A stretch of 55,600 nucleotides of DNA. Source: Candidatus Omnitrophota bacterium (GTDB lineage: Bacteria > Omnitrophota > Gorgyraeia > Duberdicusellales > 4484-171). Both the position numbers and the translations under genes were made by a program. Shown here piece after piece: positions 42,405 through 52,163 of this stretch; position 1 is the stretch's first letter, and the number at the start of each line of letters is the position of its first letter. The DNA is taken from positions 1 to 55,600 of the forward strand of contig WJJJ01000003.1 in the NCBI GenBank assembly GCA_014729775.1, written 5' to 3'. The notes under the pieces are model-generated. The model worked only from the letters and a program-made list of their open reading frames with translations, did not search any database and had not been told where the DNA came from.

Positions 42405-43241
42405 ATGAACAAAAAGTGCGACCTGCATATTCACACACTTTATTCCGACAGTGACCTTTCGGTGGAGGAGTGTTTCCGCGACGCCCGCAGAAAAGAGCTT
42501 TCCTGCATTGCCATTACCGATCACGATACGATGTCCGGGATAAAAGAAGCCCGCGTCTTAAGCTCCCGTTACGGGATCGAACTGATCGAAGCGATCGAAT
42601 TCAGCGCGCAGGAAGCCGACGTGGAAGTGCATGTGCTCGGATATTTCCTTGATGCGGAAAATCAGCGGCTTCAAGAGGCGCTCGCGGTAATGGAAACGCA
42701 CCGCCGGGAGCGTCTGAACAAAATGGCCGATAAACTGAATGACATCGGCGTGCGGGTCGATAAAGAAGAACTGACCGAAAAAGTGCGCAACAAAATACCC
42801 ACAAGGCTGCATCTTGGACTTTACCTTCTGGAAAAAAAACGTGTTTCGGCACTGCGAGATGCGTTCAGAAAATATCTTTCTCCGGGGAAGCCGGCATATT
42901 TAAGCCGGTTCAAGTTCACCGTACAGGAATCGATTGAAATCATCAAAGACGCCGGCGGTCTGGCATTCCTTGCCCATCCCCATATGATTTCCGATCAGTC
43001 CTGGATCGAGAAATTCATCCGGTACGGAATTGCCGGATTGGAGGTATCTTATCCCCATATGTCCGTGGTGCGCCGCAATATATACGAAAACATGTGCCGC
43101 AGGTACGGATTGCTGCGCAGCGGCGGCTCGGACGCGCACGGAAGCTATAAAAAGTATACGGAAATAGGCGCCGCGGTGGTTCCGTACGCCTGGGTGGAAG
43201 AAATGAAGCGAGCGCGCGCATGCCGGGAAACGCAGAGTTGA
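42405..43241 (+). CDS. PHP-domain phosphoesterase (RNase AM/TrpH-like)
   Basis: It has the four PHP metal motifs: CDLHIHTLYSDSDLSVEE, AITDHDTM, the central LAFLAHPHM and the late SGGSDAHGSY. The 278-residue length and the conserved EVHVLGYFLD after the second motif match the YciV/TrpH group, whose E. coli member trims 5' ends of rRNA and hydrolyses nucleoside 3',5'-bisphosphates. The substrate here is inferred. It overlaps ribD by 22 nt. Confidence 0.88.
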   Translation: MNKKCDLHIHTLYSDSDLSVEECFRDARRKELSCIAITDHDTMSGIKEARVLSSRYGIELIEAIEFSAQEADVEVHVLGYFLDAENQRLQEALAVMETHRRERLNKMADKLNDIGVRVDKEELTEKVRNKIPTRLHLGLYLLEKKRVSALRDAFRKYLSPGKPAYLSRFKFTVQESIEIIKDAGGLAFLAHPHMISDQSWIEKFIRYGIAGLEVSYPHMSVVRRNIYENMCRRYGLLRSGGSDAHGSYKKYTEIGAAVVPYAWVEEMKRARACRETQS

Positions 43242-44341
43242 CCCAAGACAAAAAATGGATGAAGCTGGCGCTTGATCAGGCCCGTCGCGCGATAGGCCGG
43301 ACTTCGCCCAATCCAATGGTGGGCGCCGTGCTGGTATGGAAAGGAAAAGTGATCGCCACGGGGTTCCACCGCGGCGCGGGCAGGCCGCACGCGGAAATCG
43401 AAGTGATTCGCCGGGCAAAATCGATCCCGGAAGGGACGGTTCTGTACGTGAATCTGGAACCGTGCGCTCATTACGGCCGGACGCCTCCCTGCGTGGATCA
43501 AATATTGTGTTCTCCGGTCCGCCGGGTGGTGATCGGTACCGCCGATCCCAATCCGCTGGTACGGGGGAAATCAATAAGAAAATTGCGCCGTGCCGGAGTC
43601 CGCGTGACCACCGGAGTGCTTGCCGAGGAATCGCGGCGGCTCAACGAGGTGTTTTTTAAGAATATGAAGGCCTCACTTCCCTTTGTCGCGGCGAAAGCGG
43701 CCCAGAGTCTTGACGGACGTATCGCCACCAGACAGGGGCATTCGCGCTGGATCACCGGCGCACGGGCGCGCCGTCACGCCAGAACACTGCGCGACCGGTA
43801 TGACGCGGTGATGGTGGGAGTCGGCACCGTCGAAGCTGACGATCCTCTGCTTCACGGCGCCAGGGATGTGCCCTGCAAGATAGTTCTCGATCCGTCTTTT
43901 CGCGTATCGGCCGGCCGCAGAATTTTTTCTCATTCTCCCGAAAAGGTCTTTCTCGTCACGGAGCAAAATCCCCTGCGGGTAAAGAAACGATTACCTCCGA
44001 AGGTTACGGTTATCCATCTGTCCCGCCGTAAAGACGGTTCATTTTCGCTCACGCGTGTGCTTCGCGTCTTATACCGGTCCGGCATTTGTTCCGTGTTCGT
44101 GGAGGGCGGGGGATATACCCTGGGAGCGTGCTTTCAACAGAAAATAGTCGACCGCGTGTATTTTTATTATGCGCCGAAAGTGATTGGGGGAATGAACGCG
44201 CCGGGATCGGTAGGCGCCCGGGGGTATGGATCACTTCGGCGGGTTCCTCAGATAAAAGAAATCACGCTGAACCGAATCGGACAGGACATTCTATGCGAGG
44301 GAACGGTGCATTATCCGGCCTGTAAGGAGTCCCAGAGATGA
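43220..44341 (+). CDS. ribD: Bifunctional riboflavin deaminase/reductase RibD
   Basis: The N-terminal deaminase has the zinc site His-Ala-Glu in GRPHAEIEVI and the PCAHYGRTPPC motif. The C-terminal reductase shows AAKAAQSLDGRIAT, SRWITG, VMVGVGTVEADDPLL and VEGGGYTLGAC. Length 373 is typical. It starts inside the PHP gene. The riboflavin synthase gene ribE is not in the window, although ribBA, ribH and ribD are. Confidence 0.96.
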   Translation: MPGNAELTQDKKWMKLALDQARRAIGRTSPNPMVGAVLVWKGKVIATGFHRGAGRPHAEIEVIRRAKSIPEGTVLYVNLEPCAHYGRTPPCVDQILCSPVRRVVIGTADPNPLVRGKSIRKLRRAGVRVTTGVLAEESRRLNEVFFKNMKASLPFVAAKAAQSLDGRIATRQGHSRWITGARARRHARTLRDRYDAVMVGVGTVEADDPLLHGARDVPCKIVLDPSFRVSAGRRIFSHSPEKVFLVTEQNPLRVKKRLPPKVTVIHLSRRKDGSFSLTRVLRVLYRSGICSVFVEGGGYTLGACFQQKIVDRVYFYYAPKVIGGMNAPGSVGARGYGSLRRVPQIKEITLNRIGQDILCEGTVHYPACKESQR

Positions 44342-44943
44342 ATCGTTCTCTTTTTCAATTGATTTCGTCACGCAGATCGGTGCGGCGGTTCACAGACCGT
44401 CCGGTACCGCGGGAAATTTTGGCGCAGGCCGTGGACGCGGCGCGAACGGCGCCTTCGGCGGCAAATCGTCAGTTTCTCGAGTACGTGGTGGTGACCGATC
44501 CCGATACGCGCGCGCGGATATTTCCGCATCTGCGGTGGGCCGCGTATGTTGCGCCGCGCCGCACTCCGGCGCAGGAGAATCGTCCGACCGCGTATTTTTG
44601 CATGCTGTCCTGCGAGCGGAAAACACCGTCGCCGGATCTGCGGGATATCGGCGCGGCGGCGGAGAACGTGATGCTCACTCTTGCCGCGGCCGGGGTCGGC
44701 ACATGTTGGATCGCTTCGATTCAGAGGCAAGAGCTTGAACAAATACTTTCCCTGCCGCCGGGATACCGTCTGGATTCGATCATCGCCGCCGGATACCCGG
44801 ACGAGGATCCGGTCCGGGAAGAACACGCCGCCGAGATACGTTACTGGATCGACGAATCGGACCGTCTCCATGTGCCCAAACGGCCCCTGGAAACGATCTT
44901 GCATTGGGAAAAATTCAGGGCGAAGACCGATGAAAGAATTTGA
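44338..44943 (+). CDS. Nitroreductase family FMN-dependent protein
   Basis: The fold opens with LISSRRSVRRFTDRPVPREI, the FMN-binding arginine cluster, then TAPSAANRQFLEYVVV and the GIGAAAENVMLTLAAAG-like dimer helix (here DIGAAAENVMLTLAAAGVGT), ending near DSIIAAGYPDE. At 201 residues it is a generic member; the family covers nitro, enone and flavin reductases and BluB. The riboflavin context suits an FMN user, but the substrate is unknown. It overlaps both ribD and mazG (4 and 14 nt). Confidence 0.85.
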   Translation: MNRSLFQLISSRRSVRRFTDRPVPREILAQAVDAARTAPSAANRQFLEYVVVTDPDTRARIFPHLRWAAYVAPRRTPAQENRPTAYFCMLSCERKTPSPDLRDIGAAAENVMLTLAAAGVGTCWIASIQRQELEQILSLPPGYRLDSIIAAGYPDEDPVREEHAAEIRYWIDESDRLHVPKRPLETILHWEKFRAKTDERI

Positions 44944-45628
44944 CGAACTGCTTCGAATCGTGGAAAAACTTCGTTCTCCGCAGGGGTGTCCCTGGGATCG
45001 GGAGCAGACCGTGGCTGATTATCGGAAATATCTCCTGGAGGAGACGTATGAATTGATCGAAGCGATAGAGAAAGACGAAATATCGATGATCCGCGAGGAA
45101 ATCGGGGATGTATTACTGCTTTTAGTAATGGTGTGCCAGATTCTCAAAGAACAGGATCTTCTGCGGGTGGAAGAGGCGCTTCACAGCATTAATGCCAAAC
45201 TGATCGCCCGGCATCCTCATGTCTTTGCGGAAAAGAAACTGGAGGATAAAGACGCCGTCCTGGCGCATTGGATACGCCGGAAAGCCAGGAAGAAATCCCG
45301 CACGACGATCAGGGAAAGACTGCCCGCGGCCGCGCCGGCGCTGCTTCTTGCCGAGCTGCTTTGGAAAGAAAAGGCCTATCACGAGCCCGGATGCGAGGAT
45401 ACGGCCCGGGAGCGGGAGCTCACTTCCCGGTTAGCCGAAGACGCGGCCGCAGTGAGCCGGGGGAAAGATGACGCCGCATTGGTGCGTCTGCTGGAAACGG
45501 TGAGCGAGCTCGCGTCAGTGAGAAAAGTAAGTTTAGAGACCGCGTTTCGGGACTGCATTTTGCGGAAGGCCGAATCCCTGCAGTACGGCCGGGCCGCGCC
45601 TTCCGGCCGGAATGAGGAAAAAAAGTAG
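44930..45628 (+). CDS. mazG: MazG nucleoside triphosphate pyrophosphohydrolase
   Basis: It hydrolyses NTPs or dNTPs to monophosphates. KLRSPQGCPWDREQT is the MazG opening, with the metal-binding pair EETYELIEAIE and EEIGDVLLLLVMVC. KLIARHPHVF and a second, shorter helical part follow. I start at the ATG overlapping the nitroreductase stop, giving 232 residues; a longer frame upstream is a shadow of that gene. Confidence 0.93.
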   Translation: MKEFDELLRIVEKLRSPQGCPWDREQTVADYRKYLLEETYELIEAIEKDEISMIREEIGDVLLLLVMVCQILKEQDLLRVEEALHSINAKLIARHPHVFAEKKLEDKDAVLAHWIRRKARKKSRTTIRERLPAAAPALLLAELLWKEKAYHEPGCEDTARERELTSRLAEDAAAVSRGKDDAALVRLLETVSELASVRKVSLETAFRDCILRKAESLQYGRAAPSGRNEEKK

Positions 45629-45648
45629 ATATTTCCCTTTGTTTCTTA

Positions 45649-45654
45649 TATAAT
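45649..45654 (+). promoter_or_regulatory. -10 box directly before the PilZ gene
   Basis: A consensus TATAAT ends 7 nt before the PilZ ATG, with no Shine-Dalgarno between. No -35 or TG extension is evident. Transcription would start at or next to the ATG. Confidence 0.45.
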
Positions 45655-45661
45655 AACTCCA

Positions 45662-46018
45662 ATGGAAAACCGCAGACGACTCGTACGAGTGGAAGTGAAC
45701 GATTTCCTGGAGCTGAAGCCGGTGAATGAGGTCGGCAAGAAGCTGGTCGCGCAGTCGAAGGACTTAACCCTCATGGGGGTGTGTTTTACCTCGGAGGCGG
45801 AATGGAAGAAGGGACAGGTATTGGAAATCAATTATTTTGTCCCGGATGAGCTCGATTCGGTCCAGTTGAAATTAGTGGTCGTGTGGTCGGAGTTTATCGG
45901 CCCGGAAGAAGGGTACTTCTGCGGCGGAGAAATCCTTTACGTGGAAGAGGGCAAAGAGAAGGTCTTTGCCAGCTACTATTTCAACAAGCTCCAGGAACGG
46001 TATTTCCGTAACGAATAG
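45662..46018 (+). CDS. PilZ-domain protein (putative c-di-GMP receptor)
   Basis: A 118-residue single-domain protein. The N-terminal RRRLVR (R5-x3-R9) fits the PilZ arginine motif, and DLTLMG (residues 34-39) fits D/N-x-S-x-x-G with Thr for Ser. The rest forms the expected six-stranded barrel pattern (EINYFVPDE, LKLVVVWSEF, GGEILYV). PilZ proteins bind c-di-GMP and act on motility, secretion or polysaccharide synthesis. A GGDEF protein lies 7 kb downstream. Confidence 0.75.
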   Translation: MENRRRLVRVEVNDFLELKPVNEVGKKLVAQSKDLTLMGVCFTSEAEWKKGQVLEINYFVPDELDSVQLKLVVVWSEFIGPEEGYFCGGEILYVEEGKEKVFASYYFNKLQERYFRNE

Positions 46019-46146
46019 ATCTTTTCCTTGCCGCGGGTACTGCTCCTGCTGTTTTCGGGAAAAGGTACGACCCGCCCTGCGGTCCCGCGCAGCACATACG
46101 TGAAGATGGCCGGTGGATCCGCTGCACCCGGTAAACCCAACGCAAC

Positions 46147-49100
46147 GTGAAAAAACGAGATAATTCCGGATTGCGATTCCCCGAGGTGGTCGTCGTCGAG
46201 GCGTCCGCCGGTTCCGGCAAGACTTTTGCCCTTGCCAAACGGTACCTCCAACTTTTATTTGATCTTCCTCCTCAGTCCGTCTCGCTGCGCGGCATTCTGG
46301 CGATCACGTTCACCAATAAGGCGACCGTCGAAATGAAGGAACGTATATTGTTCCTTCTGAAGAAAATCGCGTTAGGACTTCAATCTCCGGAAATCGCCGA
46401 TGTCCTTGCCGCCTGCGGGATTGACCGCGAGACCGCACAAGAAAGGGCAGCGCGGATCATGGAAGAAATTATGCGGCATTATAATTTCTTCCAGGTCAAA
46501 ACAATTGACAGTTTCATCAATTCGCTTTTACTGGGCTGTGCATTACATATCGATCGCTCCGCGCATTTTCAGATTAAAAGGGATTACGCAGATTTTTTTG
46601 AATATTGTCTGGATTGGGCGATCGAACAGGCGGCGAGTGACGAGGAGCTGGCACATTTCTGGGAAGAGTTTCTGCGTCATTATTTGTTCGTGGAAAACCG
46701 CAAAGGGTGGTTTCCCAAGAAAGATATTCAGGGGTTGATGATCTCTTTGTTCCAGATCAGCAATAAATACGGCGGGATCCTGGCCGAATATCCCGGGACG
46801 ACCGATGAATTAATTCAGGCGAAAAAGGCGGTGTTTGCCGAAATCCGGGAATTCGCCGCCCGCATGCCGGAGGGACTGCATAAATCCGCGGCAAATTCCA
46901 TTCTTAAGTTTGTCGATGAAAACGATCCGTTGTTTGAAATAAGCCAGCTTCCCGCGAGATTTCGAAACTCGCGTATGCCGCTGCGCAAAGGGACCGAAAG
47001 CGTTCCGGAAGCGGCGCGGCAATGGGAAAAGATCCACCGCCGTCTGCGACCGATCGTGGAAAAAGAAGCCGAAGTCTCCTATACTCCCTATATTCGGCTG
47101 TTCCGGTATTTGCTCGCGGTGTTTCAGCAGGTGTCCCGGAAAGAAGACGTGGTTTTTTTACAAGAACTCAACCGAAAGGCGAGAGCGCTGTTTCAGGACG
47201 GCATTACCGTTGCCGAGATGTATTACCGGCTGGCCGCGCGTTTTACTCATTATTTGATCGATGAATTTCAGGATACGAGCATCCTGCAGTGGCAGAATCT
47301 CGAAATAATGGTGGAAGAGGCGCTCTCCCGCGGCGGAACGTTATTTTACGTGGGAGACAAAAAGCAGGCGATTTACCGATTCCGGGGAGGAGAAGCCGCG
47401 CTATTCGAACGGGTGAAGCGTCGCTTCTCGCATTTCGGCGTGCGTCAGCGGCGTCTAGCCCGAAACTGGCGCAGCCACGAAGAAATCGTGAAATTCAACA
47501 ACCGGGTATTTTCCTCGGAGAATCTCCGCCGGATGCTGGAAGAATCGGGGATCGCCAAGGAAATCGGACCGGGATCCGTATCCGAGGTGCTGTCGGTGTT
47601 TCACGATCCGCTCCAAGCGTGGCGGCCGGAAGCGGCGGGAGGGCGTGTGTGCATCGAAAAGATCGAGGAAAAGAACAAGCACGAATACTATGAGATCCTG
47701 CAGGAAAGATTGCCGGATCGGATCGAAGCCCTTACCGGCGGCGGATATCGACGCGAAGATATTGCGGTATTGCTGAGAGATAACGAAGAGGTCGAACAGG
47801 TCACCTTGTGGCTGGTGGAGCGGGGTATCCCGGTGGAATCGGAGAAAACCTTGAACGTGGCTGAGAATCCGTATATAAGGGAGATCGTGTCTTTGCTGAA
47901 ATTCCTGCATTCTCCTCTCGATGACCTTTATTTCGCTTCGTTTTTAATCGGTGCTCTTCTCCCCGCCGCGGCCGGAATCCCCGGACACGCGATGCGTGAT
48001 TTTCTTTTTTCGCTCCATCGTGAAGGGAACATGGGGGAGGGGATTTCTTTGTACCGGTGGTTTCGGCGGAGTTATCCCGAGTTATGGGAGCGATACTTCG
48101 AAGAGTTTTTCCGTTCAGTGGGGTTTATTTCTCCGTATGAACTGGTGCGCAGCATTTACTCCCGGTACGACGTGATGAGCCGGTTCCCGGATCAGCATGC
48201 TTTTTTTATGAAATTTCTCGAACTGGTAAAATCCGGTGAAGAAGATCATGTCGGCCTGGGCGAATTCCTCGCCTATCTGGATGATTTGCCGTCCGAAGAC
48301 GCCTATGTGCATACCGCGCAGAGAAACGCGGTGAGGGTACTGACGATACATAAGGCAAAAGGGCTTGAGTTCCCGGTAGTGATCATGCCCGCGGTAAAAA
48401 TGAACATTTCTCCGGAAACAGGAGGCAGGGGTACCAATTCACACGTAGAAGAAGGCGCGGATACTTTTGGATTGTTGCGGATCACCAAGGCCTACCGCGA
48501 ATACAGCGGGCGGCTGCAGGAAGTGTATGCGCGCGATTATGCCAAGTCCGTGATCGATGAATTAAACAGTATTTATGTCGGGTTTACCCGGGCCAAGGAA
48601 GAACTCTATTTATTTCTTCCGAGGAAAGCCGGCCCCGGCGGAAATAAAGCGCGCTGGCTGATCCCCGACGACCTGCGCCAGTGCGGCGGCGATACGCCGC
48701 GCCGCGCGGCGCGCGGGGAAGAGCCCCGGTTAGTGGAACTGGAGCCGGTAGCCGCGGCCCAATGGTACAAGCCTTTGCGCGAGGAGTTCAGGTCGATCCC
48801 TCATCCGCGGGAACAGCGAAAAGTCCGCCGCGGGCTTGTGGCTCATGCGTTATTGGCCGGAATCGGAAATCTGGCCGGGAAGGATCCGCGGGAAGAGATT
48901 CCCGCAGCGGTCGAAAAACTGCAAGGACCGGTAGATCCCCAGCTCCGTGGCGAATGCGAACGGTTGGTCCGGCGTTTGATAGACGATCCCGGATTGAGGG
49001 GTTTTTTCACGGTGCCGGAAGGAGAGGTATGGTGCGAGAAAGAGATATGCAATCGTTTCGGCGATACCAAACGAATTGACCGTCTGGTGGTGACCCCTTC

Positions 49101-49266
49101 ACAGGCCTTGATCATAGATTATAAATCCTCGGTTGACCGCTATGCATCACAGCAGGCCCAGGTGAGGGAATATATGGATCTCGTCAAAGAAATTTATCCC
49201 CGGCGCGACGTTCGGGGCGTGCTGATCTCGCTTGAAACGGGAGAAAAAGAAGAGGTTAAACCGTGA
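46147..49266 (+). CDS. addA: AddA-like UvrD-family helicase/PD-(D/E)XK nuclease
   Basis: A 1039-residue SF1A helicase with a C-terminal nuclease. Motif I ASAGSGKT at residues 19-26, Ia ITFTNKATVEMKERI, II DEFQDTS at 372-378, III GDKKQAIYRFRGGE, IV RLARNWRSHEEIV, V VRVLTIHKAKGLEFPVV and VI YVGFTRAKEELYLF are all present. The nuclease has Asp978, Asp991 and Lys993 in RIDRLVV..LIIDYKSS. Paired with the next gene it should process double-strand ends for RecA. The start is a GTG without a clear ribosome site. Confidence 0.9.
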   Translation: MKKRDNSGLRFPEVVVVEASAGSGKTFALAKRYLQLLFDLPPQSVSLRGILAITFTNKATVEMKERILFLLKKIALGLQSPEIADVLAACGIDRETAQERAARIMEEIMRHYNFFQVKTIDSFINSLLLGCALHIDRSAHFQIKRDYADFFEYCLDWAIEQAASDEELAHFWEEFLRHYLFVENRKGWFPKKDIQGLMISLFQISNKYGGILAEYPGTTDELIQAKKAVFAEIREFAARMPEGLHKSAANSILKFVDENDPLFEISQLPARFRNSRMPLRKGTESVPEAARQWEKIHRRLRPIVEKEAEVSYTPYIRLFRYLLAVFQQVSRKEDVVFLQELNRKARALFQDGITVAEMYYRLAARFTHYLIDEFQDTSILQWQNLEIMVEEALSRGGTLFYVGDKKQAIYRFRGGEAALFERVKRRFSHFGVRQRRLARNWRSHEEIVKFNNRVFSSENLRRMLEESGIAKEIGPGSVSEVLSVFHDPLQAWRPEAAGGRVCIEKIEEKNKHEYYEILQERLPDRIEALTGGGYRREDIAVLLRDNEEVEQVTLWLVERGIPVESEKTLNVAENPYIREIVSLLKFLHSPLDDLYFASFLIGALLPAAAGIPGHAMRDFLFSLHREGNMGEGISLYRWFRRSYPELWERYFEEFFRSVGFISPYELVRSIYSRYDVMSRFPDQHAFFMKFLELVKSGEEDHVGLGEFLAYLDDLPSEDAYVHTAQRNAVRVLTIHKAKGLEFPVVIMPAVKMNISPETGGRGTNSHVEEGADTFGLLRITKAYREYSGRLQEVYARDYAKSVIDELNSIYVGFTRAKEELYLFLPRKAGPGGNKARWLIPDDLRQCGGDTPRRAARGEEPRLVELEPVAAAQWYKPLREEFRSIPHPREQRKVRRGLVAHALLAGIGNLAGKDPREEIPAAVEKLQGPVDPQLRGECERLVRRLIDDPGLRGFFTVPEGEVWCEKEICNRFGDTKRIDRLVVTPSQALIIDYKSSVDRYASQQAQVREYMDLVKEIYPRRDVRGVLISLETGEKEEVKP

Positions 49267-52112
49267 CCCGAATCGTTTCGGATGCCGTCAGATCATATTC
49301 TTTAGACACGCCGTTCCTTTCTCGTCTGGCAGAGGTGCTGATCAGGGAATATATCCGTGAAGGTAACGATCTGAGTCACGTGGCGTGCGTGTTCGGCGGC
49401 AAACGTCCGGCTTTGTTCTTGCGCCGTGAACTTGCCCGCCGGATCCGGTCCAGTTTTCTCCCTCCGCGGGTGATGACGATTGATGAATTGATTGAGCTGC
49501 TGCTGCCCGCCGAAGAATACTCCGGTCCCGTCGATGAGCTGGATGCCGCTTTTCTCATTTATTCTCTTGCCCGGGAGCGGTTCCCGGAAATCATGCCGGG
49601 AACACGTTCCTTTGGGGCGTTTCTCCCCTGGGCGAGAGAGATCGTGTCGTTTATCGATCAGCTTGATCTGGAAGGCATCGGCGCTGAGGCGCTCACGTCG
49701 ATCGAAAAGAGCGCGGTAATCGGATATGAAGTCCCCGAAAGCATTAACCGGCTTTTGCAGTCGATTGTCGGGCTTCGCGAAGAATACCACCGGCAGCTGC
49801 GGAACAGAAAGACCCTTTCCCGCGGAATGAAATACGCCGCGGCCGCCCGTCATGCGGCAAATCGCTTCCCGGAAGATCTTTCCTCGGTTCTCTTTTGTAA
49901 TTTCTTTTATCTCCACGCGACCGAAAAAAAGCTCATTTCCGCGTGTATGGCGCAGAAAAAAGGAGCATGTTTTTTCCAGGGAAGGGCTGAGGACTGGTCA
50001 GTACTGCGCGAGAATGCCGCGGTATTTGGTACTTCCATCCGTCCCGCCGAAGACACGCCCGGGACGTTTCCCGAGTTCAGTGTCTGGAGGGGATTCGATA
50101 TCCATTCTCAGGTCGGACTGGTACGACATATTTTCGCGCAGGAGAGGATATCTCCGGAGGAGACGGTAATAGTGGTTCCCCGGCCGGAAGCGGTGATTCC
50201 GCTGCTGCACGAGTTATCCGGGGAGCTCGCGGAATGCAACGTGTCTCTGGGGTATCCGTTGAAGCGCAGTACCCTGTACGTACTGTTCTATTCCCTGCGT
50301 AAAGTGCAGGAAAGCAAAAAAAACGGAGGGTATTACGCCAGGGATTATCTGGATGTGCTCAAACATCCGCTCATAAAAAATCTCAGGCTGTCGGATGATT
50401 CCCGGGCCACGCGGGTATTGGTTCACAAGATAGAGGAATTGCTTAACGGCGGGGAAGATTCTTCGATAGGCGGATGTCTTTTTTTTGAGCTTGACCAAAT
50501 AGAGAACGAACCCAAAGTATATCAAGCGACATGTCAGACGTTGGCGCATATGGATATCGCCTGCACCGAAGAAGAATGTGCTGTGCTGCTGCGCGCGCTT
50601 CATCGAGTGTGTTTTCGGCAATGGGAAAGAACCGAAAGTTTCGCGGCATTTTGCGAATGCGTCCGGGAGGTGCTGGATATTCTGGTCGAGAAAAGTCCGG
50701 TGATTCAGTACCCCTGGAACCGGAAGATTATCGAAAGGGTCTATGAAGTTGAACAGCAGCTTTCGCAAAGTCTCTTCGTCGAAACGTCTTTTCCCGCGGA
50801 CGAATTATGGGATATCTTTCAGCAGCGGCTCGATGCCACGATGATCTCTTTCCACGGGTCACCCCTGCGGGGTCTGCAGATATTGGGTTTGTTCGAAACG
50901 CGTTCACTTCATTTTCGCAATGTGATCGTACTCGACATGAATGAATCGGTGTTTCCTAAACTGAGGGTTTACGAACCGTTTGTTCCGCGTGAAGTAATGT
51001 TGAGCCTGGGACTGAACCGGCTGGAGAAAGAGGAAGAGATACAGCGTTATCAATTTATGCGGCTTATTTCATCCGCCGAGCGGGCGTTCTTTATTTATGA
51101 GGAAAATGACGTGAATGAGAAGAGCCGTTTTATCGAAGCGCTGATGTGGGAAAAACAGAAGCAGGAGTACACGCTCCAGGTCACTTCCGCTCCCCAGGGC
51201 CGGTTCCGGTGCAAAGTTCCTCTCCGGCATTCGTCCGCGGAAAAAACTCCCGAGATCATCGAGGAGCTTCGCCGGAGCACGTATTCGGCCAGCCGGATCA
51301 ACACCTACTTGCATTGCCCGCTGCAGTTTTATTATCAGTATGTATTGGGTCTGAGGGAAAAAGAGGATCTCCTGCAGGAGCCCGAGCCGGCGACCATCGG
51401 CACGTTTCTGCACGAACTCCTGGAAGAGAGTTTTACTCCTTACGCCGGCAAAAGACCCGTGCTGGACGAACGATTTGAGAAAGAGTTCTTCCGGCGTATG
51501 GAGGACAAATTCGAGCGGGAAGTTTCCCGGAGAATGAAATCCGATGCGCTCTTGCTGAAGAAAATTTTCCGTTTCAGGTTGAAAAAATTCCTGAGGAATG
51601 AACGCGAACGCAGCGAGGGGATTTCCCGGATAATCTCTCTGGAAAAAGAATGCCGGGACCATGTCGTCCTGGACGGTTGTCATTTAGAATTTCGCTATAC
51701 CGCCGACCGGATTGATGAGTTGAACGAGGGAACCTTGCTGATTATTGATTATAAGTCCGGGGGAGCGGATATCGCGCCCAAACCGCAGCGGGTACTGGAA
51801 AAGAGTCTCGAAATGAACCGCGAATCGATTAAAGAGCAGATCAAATCGTTTCAGCTTCCGTTATATTATTATTTTCTACAGAAAGAGTACCCGCGGCGGC
51901 GGGTAAACGCGGAACTGTACAATATCCGGACGTTGGAGAGAAAGCCTTTTATTTCGGCGGATACGGACCGCCAAGCGGACGCGCGGCTCAACTTATGCCT
52001 GGGCGCGTTGGCGCACATATTCCGTGAGTTATTCGACGAAGGCGTTCCTTTTGTCGCCGATCCCCAGGAAAACCGTTGTCGTTTTTGTCCCTTTGCGCAT
52101 TTATGCGGATAA
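49263..52112 (+). CDS. addB: AddB-like PD-(D/E)XK nuclease subunit with iron-sulfur cysteines
   Basis: It is 949 residues long and overlaps addA by 4 nt (GTGA). The N-terminal helicase-like part is degenerate: VACVFGGKRPALFLRREL stands where a Walker A loop would be. A motif II-VI core is only partly kept (SLHFRNVIVLDMNESVFP). The C-terminal nuclease shows DRIDEL (Asp815) and IIDYKSGG (Asp829, Lys831). Cys685 with Cys939, Cys942 and Cys948 (CRFCPFAHLC) form the 4Fe-4S clasp of AddB nucleases. Confidence 0.87.
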   Translation: MTRIVSDAVRSYSLDTPFLSRLAEVLIREYIREGNDLSHVACVFGGKRPALFLRRELARRIRSSFLPPRVMTIDELIELLLPAEEYSGPVDELDAAFLIYSLARERFPEIMPGTRSFGAFLPWAREIVSFIDQLDLEGIGAEALTSIEKSAVIGYEVPESINRLLQSIVGLREEYHRQLRNRKTLSRGMKYAAAARHAANRFPEDLSSVLFCNFFYLHATEKKLISACMAQKKGACFFQGRAEDWSVLRENAAVFGTSIRPAEDTPGTFPEFSVWRGFDIHSQVGLVRHIFAQERISPEETVIVVPRPEAVIPLLHELSGELAECNVSLGYPLKRSTLYVLFYSLRKVQESKKNGGYYARDYLDVLKHPLIKNLRLSDDSRATRVLVHKIEELLNGGEDSSIGGCLFFELDQIENEPKVYQATCQTLAHMDIACTEEECAVLLRALHRVCFRQWERTESFAAFCECVREVLDILVEKSPVIQYPWNRKIIERVYEVEQQLSQSLFVETSFPADELWDIFQQRLDATMISFHGSPLRGLQILGLFETRSLHFRNVIVLDMNESVFPKLRVYEPFVPREVMLSLGLNRLEKEEEIQRYQFMRLISSAERAFFIYEENDVNEKSRFIEALMWEKQKQEYTLQVTSAPQGRFRCKVPLRHSSAEKTPEIIEELRRSTYSASRINTYLHCPLQFYYQYVLGLREKEDLLQEPEPATIGTFLHELLEESFTPYAGKRPVLDERFEKEFFRRMEDKFEREVSRRMKSDALLLKKIFRFRLKKFLRNERERSEGISRIISLEKECRDHVVLDGCHLEFRYTADRIDELNEGTLLIIDYKSGGADIAPKPQRVLEKSLEMNRESIKEQIKSFQLPLYYYFLQKEYPRRRVNAELYNIRTLERKPFISADTDRQADARLNLCLGALAHIFRELFDEGVPFVADPQENRCRFCPFAHLCG

Positions 52113-52138
52113 TAAGACAGTGACGCCGATGAGAAAGG

Positions 52139-52147
52139 TGATATAAT
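52139..52147 (+). promoter_or_regulatory. Extended -10 promoter for the CBS gene
   Basis: TGATATAAT, an exact match to the window's recurring extended -10. It leaves a leader of about 10 nt with GAGG before the ATG. Confidence 0.55.
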
Positions 52148-52163
52148 AAAGGTCGAGGTTCTC

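Noticed and set aside
44338-44943. Nitroreductase as BluB
   Set aside because: The sequence has generic family motifs only; context is suggestive but not enough to name it.
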